In this document: piece by piece, positions 1 through 3,720 of the stretch
How positions within the stretch are numbered: the first letter of the stretch is position 1
Layout: each line of letters starts with the position of its first letter
NCBI GenBank assembly: GCA_031376425.1
Contig: JANMDR010000304.1
Span: 1 to 5,709 of the forward strand
Direction of reading: 5' to 3'
From: JANMDR01 sp031376425
GTDB lineage: Bacteria; Pseudomonadota; Gammaproteobacteria; Burkholderiales; Usitatibacteraceae
Length of the DNA stretch: 5,709 bases
The notes under the pieces: generated by a model
The model's database searches: none
Told to the model about the DNA's origin: nothing
Seen by the model: only the letters and a program-made list of their open reading frames with translations
Translations under genes and position numbers: made by a program

Positions 1-1276
1 CAAAACCAGCGCCCACAAAACCACCTGCCCCGAAACCACCGAAGCCAAAGCCAACTGTGGCGGCGTCTCCGGAACCTCCGCCAAAGCCACCGTTACCATA
101 CGGACCACTGCCACCGCCAAAACCACCGCTTGCCTCCCTGCCCCCGCCCCCGCCAAAACCGCCAGCGCCGCCGATGCTACTAGAGCTGGAACCACTGCCA
201 CCGCCAATGCCACCGCGCTTGCCAATTGGCGACACACCACCCCCAAACAGTCCACCGCCGCCTTGACCGCTGCCGCTACCCAGCGTAGACGAAACACCGC
301 CAAATGCATTGCTGCTCCCGCCCCCACCGCCATTGCCCGCCACATTTGTCCCGCCCGAAAAGCCTTGACGAGACGATACTAGGCCAAAACCCAACAGAGA
401 CGCCGCTGTGCCGCCGCCAAAACCACCTCCCGCACCGCTTGTCGCATCACCACCAATGCCCCCGCCGCCATAGGCACCTGGGAACGAAGTACCAGCAATG
501 CCGCCGCCGCCAAAACCAATACTCCACCCACCCATGCCGCCACCGCCGTAATAGGTCGAAACTGAATCACCACCCTGAACCGTACTGCTGGCGAAAGAAA
601 TATTATTAAGCGTGGCAGTGACTTGCTGATTCACAAATAACCCTGCACCGGCGCCCAAACCACCGGCATAACCGGTACCGCCTGTTGCACCGCAGCTAGA
701 AAGCGTTAAATTGCCAAACGACACCGCAATAGCTTGCGGCGTGCCATCATTTGGATTAGCCGTAGGCCCCGTATTAGCAATGGGCAAACCAGTTACAAAT
801 AAGCAGCGAAAGCCACTTCCGTTGATCGTGACACCCGCCGCCGGTGCGGCAATAGTGACGTTGCTAAAAATTAACGGCAGGGCGCTGTTAAGGGTTATGG
901 TTTGGCCGCTAATGGCGGATAAATCGATGATCGAGTCCCCGGCAACCGTATTGGCGTAATTACCCCAAGCATTCGCGTCCATAATTGCCGCACGCAGGGA
1001 ACCGCTCAAGGGCACATAATTGTTGTCGTTAGCGGTGTTGATGCTATCCCCCGCCACGGTCACGGCGAAGGTACAAGTGCTATTGCCATTGGACAAAACA
1101 CCGCCGGGACCGGTGCAATTTGTGAGCGGTGCAGCGGCCTGCACCGGGGTGCAGAGGCTGAGCACACAGCCCAAAATTAGCAGAGGCAGCGCCAGCGACA
1201 GCTGGCCGATTTTAGCGCGAACCAGCAACGCCCTTGCAGCGCCAACGCGGCACCAATTTTGCGAAATGAGCGACAT
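1..1276 (-). CDS. Exported glycine-rich, CSLREA/beta-helix-like surface protein (3' end outside window)
   Basis: Reading leftward from an ATG at 1276, the frame stays open for 425 codons to the window edge, so the C-terminus is missing. A purine-rich AAGGGG lies six bases before the ATG. Residues 1-47 look like a long signal peptide: a basic N-region of about 25 residues, a hydrophobic core (about 26-42) and a probable cleavage after VQA47. Residues 92-103 read GSLRAAIMDANA, close to the CSLREA-domain core (CSLREAI-AANA) but without its cysteine. Residues 111-230 alternate short hydrophobic strands with turns (DSIIDLS, VTIAAP, VTINGSG, LNNISFASS), as in right-handed beta-helix and polymorphic outer-membrane protein families. 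From about residue 196 the protein becomes very Gly-rich, with GGFGGG units at residues 284, 372, 384 and 396. The family assignment rests on motif resemblance only. A role in the outer membrane, extracellular matrix or adhesion is an inference. The anchoring or secretion domain, if there is one, would lie outside the window. Confidence 0.85.
   Translation of the reverse strand, partial: MSLISQNWCRVGAARALLVRAKIGQLSLALPLLILGCVLSLCTPVQAAAPLTNCTGPGGVLSNGNSTCTFAVTVAGDSINTANDNNYVPLSGSLRAAIMDANAWGNYANTVAGDSIIDLSAISGQTITLNSALPLIFSNVTIAAPAAGVTINGSGFRCLFVTGLPIANTGPTANPNDGTPQAIAVSFGNLTLSSCGATGGTGYAGGLGAGAGLFVNQQVTATLNNISFASSTVQGGDSVSTYYGGGGMGGWSIGFGGGGIAGTSFPGAYGGGGIGGDATSGAGGGFGGGTAASLLGFGLVSSRQGFSGGTNVAGNGGGGGSSNAFGGVSSTLGSGSGQGGGGLFGGGVSPIGKRGGIGGGSGSSSSSIGGAGGFGGGGGREASGGFGGGSGPYGNGGFGGGSGDAATVGFGFGGFGAGGFVGAGF
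56..163 (-). repeat. 36-nt tandem repeat, three copies, encoding GGFGGG-type 12-mers
   Basis: Within the Gly-rich gene, three consecutive 36-nt units at 128-163, 92-127 and 56-91 encode GGFGGGGGREAS, GGFGGGSGPYGN and GGFGGGSGDAAT. A fourth, degenerate unit at 20-55 encodes VGFGFGGFGAGG. A related but out-of-register segment, GGIGGGSGSSSS, occupies residues 355-366, and another GGFGGG is at residue 284. The first six residues are conserved while their codons vary, and the last four residues of each unit diverge. This points to selection on the protein pattern, or an old duplication, rather than recent slippage. Confidence 0.75.
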
Positions 1277-1448
1277 ATTATTTCCCCTTGAATACGATGA
1301 AGTAGCCAAAATCTGCCGCAAGATGAGATGTATATTTAATTGCATGTGCGGTTACGCTTTACCCACTGGCGAAGATAACTCAAAAAAACACGACGAACCA
1401 TACGACAAATGCCGTAGTGATTGTGTATTTCTGTGGCAGAATTGCTAG
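1266..1448 (+). CDS. Doubtful Cys-rich small ORF (60 aa)
   Basis: An ATG at 1266 opens a 60-codon frame ending in TAG at 1446-1448. Its first 11 bases overlap, antisense, the start of the Gly-rich gene. The product would carry seven cysteines (17, 22, 26, 28, 49, 53, 60), many charged residues and no signal peptide or membrane segment. No Shine-Dalgarno sequence precedes the ATG. The frame is also open further upstream, opposite the Gly-rich gene. I recognise no family. Chance is the more likely explanation; the entry is kept because this is the only coding-like signal in the intergenic region. Confidence 0.12.
   Translation: MSDILFPLEYDEVAKICRKMRCIFNCMCGYALPTGEDNSKKHDEPYDKCRSDCVFLWQNC
1284..1289 (-). 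promoter_or_regulatory. Shine-Dalgarno sequence of the Gly-rich gene
   Basis: On the minus strand AAGGGG is followed by six bases (AAATAA) and then the ATG at 1276. Motif and spacing suit a ribosome binding site and support this start over any downstream TTG or GTG. It also supports the long signal peptide being translated as predicted. Confidence 0.55.
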
Positions 1449-1479
1449 CGGCGGCATGGCAATCGCGATTAGCTACCCA

Positions 1480-1510
1480 AAATTAGTGACACTACTTGGA
1501 GTGCTAATTT
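1480..1510. repeat. Imperfect inverted repeat AAATTAG...CTAATTT
   Basis: Seven-base arms AAATTAG (1480-1486) and CTAATTT (1504-1510) flank 17 bases. An inner CAC/GTG pairing could extend the stem across a three-base bulge (TGA), leaving an eight-base loop. It is AT-rich and has no adjoining T-run that would make it a clear intrinsic terminator. It may be an operator for either divergent gene or mean nothing. Confidence 0.25.
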
Positions 1511-1616
1511 AAATCGGGGGTATCTTTTATACCGCGCTCAGATTGGCATTTCTCGCTGCATCGAGGGATAAGGGGATGAAACGTTAGCGTATGATTACAT
1601 TGTGCCCTTACACTAG

Positions 1617-1642
1617 TGTTGCGACACAGAAATATCGCAACA
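1617..1642. promoter_or_regulatory. 26-bp dyad upstream of fnr, candidate operator or leader hairpin
   Basis: Two perfect 8-base arms, TGTTGCGA (1617-1624) and TCGCAACA (1635-1642), are separated by CACAGAAATA. The dyad ends 113 bases before the fnr ATG. The spacing is too wide for a Crp/Fnr site, whose half-sites are about four bases apart, so it is not an Fnr box. It could bind another dimeric regulator or, if transcribed, form an 8-bp hairpin with a 10-base loop. No known operator is confidently recognised. Confidence 0.4.
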
Positions 1643-1646
1643 TAAA
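1619..1646 (+). promoter_or_regulatory. Weak sigma70-like promoter candidate for fnr overlapping the dyad
   Basis: TTGCGA (1619-1624) and CATAAA (1641-1646) are separated by 16 bases; each matches the sigma70 consensus at four of six positions. The dyad's left arm would coincide with the -35 element and its right arm would abut the -10, as a repressor site would. Another candidate, TTGGCA at 1543-1548 with GATAAG at 1567-1572, has a better -35 but an 18-base spacer. Neither is strong. Confidence 0.2.
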
Positions 1647-1755
1647 ACGGCGTCTTTCACTGCATAGCGGCGTTTCTCGTCGTTGCCGTAGTCAAGCTCA
1701 TTAAGTGTATGTTTTACGTTAAACTGTTTTCACCAAAACTATCGGTTGCTACTTT

Positions 1756-2526
1756 ATGAATCTCTCTACTACAAGCTCAACAGTTGCGTCTAGCACGCAT
1801 ATTGCTGCGCGTATCGACGTTCATCAATTAAAAGCCGCATGCACCAACTGTAGCTTGCGCGAATTATGTTTGCCCGCCGGACTGACTCTCACTGAGATTG
1901 AGCAGCTCAATGAAGTTGTGTATGCACGGCGACGGATAAAGCGTGGAGAAGCGATCATTCGCGCAGGCCAAGCCTTTACCGCTTTATATGCCGTGCGCAC
2001 TGGCTTTTTTAAGACAGGTGTTTTAATTGCCGATGGCCGTGAACAGATAACCGGATTTTCGATGGCAGGCGAATTATTAGGCATGGATGGCATTGGTGAT
2101 GATGTTTATAAGAGCGATGCGATTGCGATTGAAGATAGCGAAGTGTGCATCATTCCGTTTGATAATCTTGATACCTTGGCGCAGGAAATCCCCTCGCTCC
2201 CACGCCATTTTCACAAAGTGATGAGCCGCGAAATTGTCCGTGAGGGCAATGTCATGATGATGCTTGGCGTTATGCGTGCGGAGGAACGTGTGGCCGCCTT
2301 TCTTTTGAATCTTTCGCAACGCCTGAACGCACGCGGCTTCGCGCCGCTTGAATTTACGCTACGGATGACGCGCAACGAAATTGGTAGTTACCTCGGTTTG
2401 AAGCTTGAAACGGTAAGCCGCACTTTCTCTAAATTTCAAGCCGATGGCATTTTGGAAGTGAATCAAAAAATGATACGCATACTTGATATTGAAGGTCTGC
2501 GCAAAATTTACGCACATCACACCTAG
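1756..2526 (+). CDS. fnr: Fnr-type [4Fe-4S] oxygen-sensing transcriptional regulator
   Basis: This 256-residue protein is close in length to E. coli FNR (250). It has the FNR cysteine set: C29, C32 and C38 (C-x2-C-x5-C, in CTNCSLRELC) and C131 (SEVCIIP), matching E. coli C20, C23, C29 and C122. A cyclic-nucleotide-binding-like beta-roll (about 55-145) is followed by a dimerisation helix (about 150-175) and a winged helix-turn-helix (about 200-250). The recognition helix carries E218-x-x-S221-R222, the FNR-class signature for TTGAT half-sites. In this family the cluster assembles without oxygen, giving a DNA-binding dimer that activates anaerobic respiration genes; oxygen disassembles it. The ATG at 1756 is the only sensible start before the first cysteines, though it lacks a clear Shine-Dalgarno sequence. 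The gene ends seven bases from the napC stop, tail-to-tail. Control of nap is plausible but not shown here. Confidence 0.96.
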   Translation: MNLSTTSSTVASSTHIAARIDVHQLKAACTNCSLRELCLPAGLTLTEIEQLNEVVYARRRIKRGEAIIRAGQAFTALYAVRTGFFKTGVLIADGREQITGFSMAGELLGMDGIGDDVYKSDAIAIEDSEVCIIPFDNLDTLAQEIPSLPRHFHKVMSREIVREGNVMMMLGVMRAEERVAAFLLNLSQRLNARGFAPLEFTLRMTRNEIGSYLGLKLETVSRTFSKFQADGILEVNQKMIRILDIEGLRKIYAHHT

Positions 2527-2538
2527 CAGGCTGCTAGG
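2522..2538. terminator. Inverted repeat spanning both convergent stop codons, possible bidirectional terminator
   Basis: CCTAGCAG and CTGCTAGG form a perfect 8-base dyad around a single central G. As RNA it could form a 7-bp stem with a three-base loop from either strand. It contains the TAG stop of fnr (2524-2526) and the complement of the TAG stop of napC (2534-2536). No T-run follows immediately on either strand, so intrinsic termination is uncertain. Its position between convergent genes is the main support. Confidence 0.35.
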
Positions 2539-3181
2539 GTTTCGCCTTAGGTTGTTGTTCGTCTACCTTGTCCACTACCGGATTTACTGGCTTTTGCGTA
2601 TCTGGCAAACGGTGGGCAATGCCTTTGTGGCAATCAATGCAGGTTTTCTCCCCTGTTACCAAAAGCGCGCTGTGGGACGCAGCGGCGCGGGTACTTTGCC
2701 GCGTAAAATCCATTGAATCGGCGTTGTGGCAATTGCGGCATTCAAGCGAATTATTTGCTTTCAATCTGGACCATTCATGTTGCGCGAGTTCCAAACGCTT
2801 TTCTACAAATTTTTCACGGGTGTTGATCGTACCAAATAACGTGCCCCATACCTCTTTTGACGCCTGCATTTTTCGAGCAATTTTACTGGTCCAGTTATGA
2901 GGTACGTGACAATCTGGGCAGGTGGCGCGGACGCCGGAACGATTGGTATAGTGAATCGTCGGCTGCAGTTCTACAAATACGTTGTCCCGCATTTCATGGC
3001 AACCGGTGCAGAATTTTTCAGTATTAGTGGCTTCCAATGCAGTATTGAACCCGCCCCAAAATATAATGCCTGCAACAAACCCACCCAGTGTTAAAAAACC
3101 TAAGCTAAAGTATTTGCTTGGTCGTGAAAGAGTGCGCCAATAAGGGCTTGCCAGCGCAGTTAAGCCACGGAATACTTTCAT
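2534..3181 (-). CDS. napC: NapC, membrane-anchored tetraheme c-type cytochrome (quinol dehydrogenase)
   Basis: NapC of the NapC/NirT family oxidises membrane quinol and passes electrons to the periplasmic NapAB complex. The 215-residue product has a short basic N-terminus, one membrane segment at about 26-45 and a periplasmic domain with four CxxCH heme c motifs: C58-H62 (CTGCH), C88-H92 (CPDCH), C148-H152 (CRNCH) and C181-H185 (CIDCH). The E63-M64 after the first heme motif and the CPDCHVPH context are typical of the family. At 215 residues it is somewhat longer than E. coli NapC (about 200). The excess is a charged, Pro/Lys-rich tail after residue 194, of unknown role. The ATG at 3181 overlaps the napB stop as ATGA, which fixes the start and suggests translational coupling. 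It is the last gene of the operon. NirT and TorC relatives share this fold; the napAB context decides for NapC. Confidence 0.96.
   Translation of the reverse strand: MKVFRGLTALASPYWRTLSRPSKYFSLGFLTLGGFVAGIIFWGGFNTALEATNTEKFCTGCHEMRDNVFVELQPTIHYTNRSGVRATCPDCHVPHNWTSKIARKMQASKEVWGTLFGTINTREKFVEKRLELAQHEWSRLKANNSLECRNCHNADSMDFTRQSTRAAASHSALLVTGEKTCIDCHKGIAHRLPDTQKPVNPVVDKVDEQQPKAKP
3178..3181 (-). promoter_or_regulatory. ATGA overlap coupling napB stop to napC start
   Basis: The minus strand reads AAAATGAAAG: the napB TGA (3180-3178) and the napC ATG (3181-3179) share two bases. No strong Shine-Dalgarno sequence lies just before it, so ribosomes finishing napB probably reinitiate on napC. Confidence 0.7.
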
Positions 3182-3720
3182 TTTGGTGCAGCCGCTTTTG
3201 CTGCTGTCTTTGGCGACATTTTTTGAGCCGCAGCCACTTCAGCGTCCACAAACCGATTATCTACGGGCGGTTTAACGTCCAATTGCGGCACATGGCATTG
3301 ATTACAAAAATAGCGACGTGGAGAAATCTCACCTCTAAATTCATTATTGCGATCCATAAAATGAGTCACGCTAACCATCGGTGCTTGGCTTTCGGCGGTG
3401 CGGGTACGCCCATGACAGGTCATGCATTTATTGAAATTTTTATCAATCTGATAGTTTTCAATTTGATGTGGAATAACTGGCGGCTGCATTGCAAATGCCC
3501 TGCCCTTACGAATATCATCATTAATGACTTTCGGTGTTGGCGCAGGCGTTGCCTCGCGCTGCAACCCCACCCCCCCGCGCAGGCCGCGCAACTGCTGGGC
3601 TACCGCCTCATAGGATGGATCAACGGGTGTGGTTTGCGCCACCGCAAAATCAGCCATCAACAACGCGGATAGCGAAATAAGCAGTGCTAACACCGCCATG
3701 TATTTACTGAGTATTTTCAT
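3178..3720 (-). CDS. napB: NapB, periplasmic diheme cytochrome c subunit of nitrate reductase
   Basis: NapB is the small electron-transfer subunit that relays electrons from NapC to NapA in the periplasm. From the ATG at 3720 the product is 180 residues. A Sec signal peptide (MKILSKYM, then a hydrophobic core) probably ends at AVA28, before Q29. Two heme c motifs are present: CMTCH at 99-103 and CNQCH at 139-143. H85 (PPVIPH) and H120 (SVTHFMDR) match the conserved positions of the distal axial histidines, giving two bis-His hemes as in this family. An in-frame ATG at 3744 would add MRSQNSSS before the signal peptide. I prefer 3720 because it overlaps the napA stop as ATGA and gives a normal signal peptide. 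Mature NapB is usually shorter; here an Ala/Lys/Pro-rich C-terminal tail (about 159-180) extends past the conserved core. Confidence 0.97.
   Translation of the reverse strand: MKILSKYMAVLALLISLSALLMADFAVAQTTPVDPSYEAVAQQLRGLRGGVGLQREATPAPTPKVINDDIRKGRAFAMQPPVIPHQIENYQIDKNFNKCMTCHGRTRTAESQAPMVSVTHFMDRNNEFRGEISPRRYFCNQCHVPQLDVKPPVDNRFVDAEVAAAQKMSPKTAAKAAAPK
3717..3720 (-). promoter_or_regulatory. ATGA overlap coupling napA stop to napB start
   Basis: The minus strand reads GCAGTATGAAA, so the napA TGA (3719-3717) and the preferred napB ATG (3720-3718) share two bases. The same arrangement recurs at napB/napC, which supports choosing this start over the ATG 24 bases upstream. Confidence 0.65.

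Larger units (their letters stand above)
1277..1755. other. Divergent intergenic region between the Gly-rich gene and fnr
   Basis: This 479-bp stretch separates two divergently transcribed genes and must hold both promoters. It is more A+T-rich than the Gly-rich gene. On the minus strand no good -35/-10 pair was found; the AT-rich block near 1331-1342 (TATATTTAAT on the plus strand) is the only suggestive -10 region. Toward fnr there are weak sigma70-like candidates and a 26-bp dyad at 1617-1642. No TTGAT-N4-ATCAA Fnr box was found by eye on either strand, so autoregulation by Fnr is not evident. There are also inverted repeats at 1480-1510 and a short perfect palindrome, AATCGCGATT, at 1461-1470. 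I saw no tRNA or recognisable riboswitch. Confidence 0.6.

Noticed and set aside
57..266. Plus-strand Pro-rich reading frame
   Set aside because: It is the antisense of the Gly-rich gene: Gly codons (GGN) read in reverse give Pro/Ala-type codons. The minus strand has a signal peptide and Shine-Dalgarno sequence; this frame has neither.
304..609. Plus-strand His/Arg-rich reading frame of about 100 codons
   Set aside because: It lies opposite the same Gly-rich coding sequence, and its composition follows from the complementary repeats.
1020..1265. Upstream extension of the Cys-rich small ORF opposite the Gly-rich gene
   Set aside because: This part is antisense to the signal peptide and CSLREA-like region and shows no features of its own.
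1461..1470. Palindrome AATCGCGATT as an operator
   Set aside because: It is only ten bases long with no flanking symmetry, so chance is a sufficient explanation.
1617..1642. Dyad upstream of fnr as an Fnr/Crp binding site
   Set aside because: The half-sites are ten bases apart rather than four, and the arms read TTGCGA instead of TTGAT.
1824..2319. Two minus-strand reading frames opposite fnr
   Set aside because: They lie entirely within the convincing fnr coding sequence on the other strand and match no recognisable family.
3118..3672. Plus-strand frame of 184 codons opposite napB
   Set aside because: It is long but antisense to napB, whose heme motifs and signal peptide are unambiguous.
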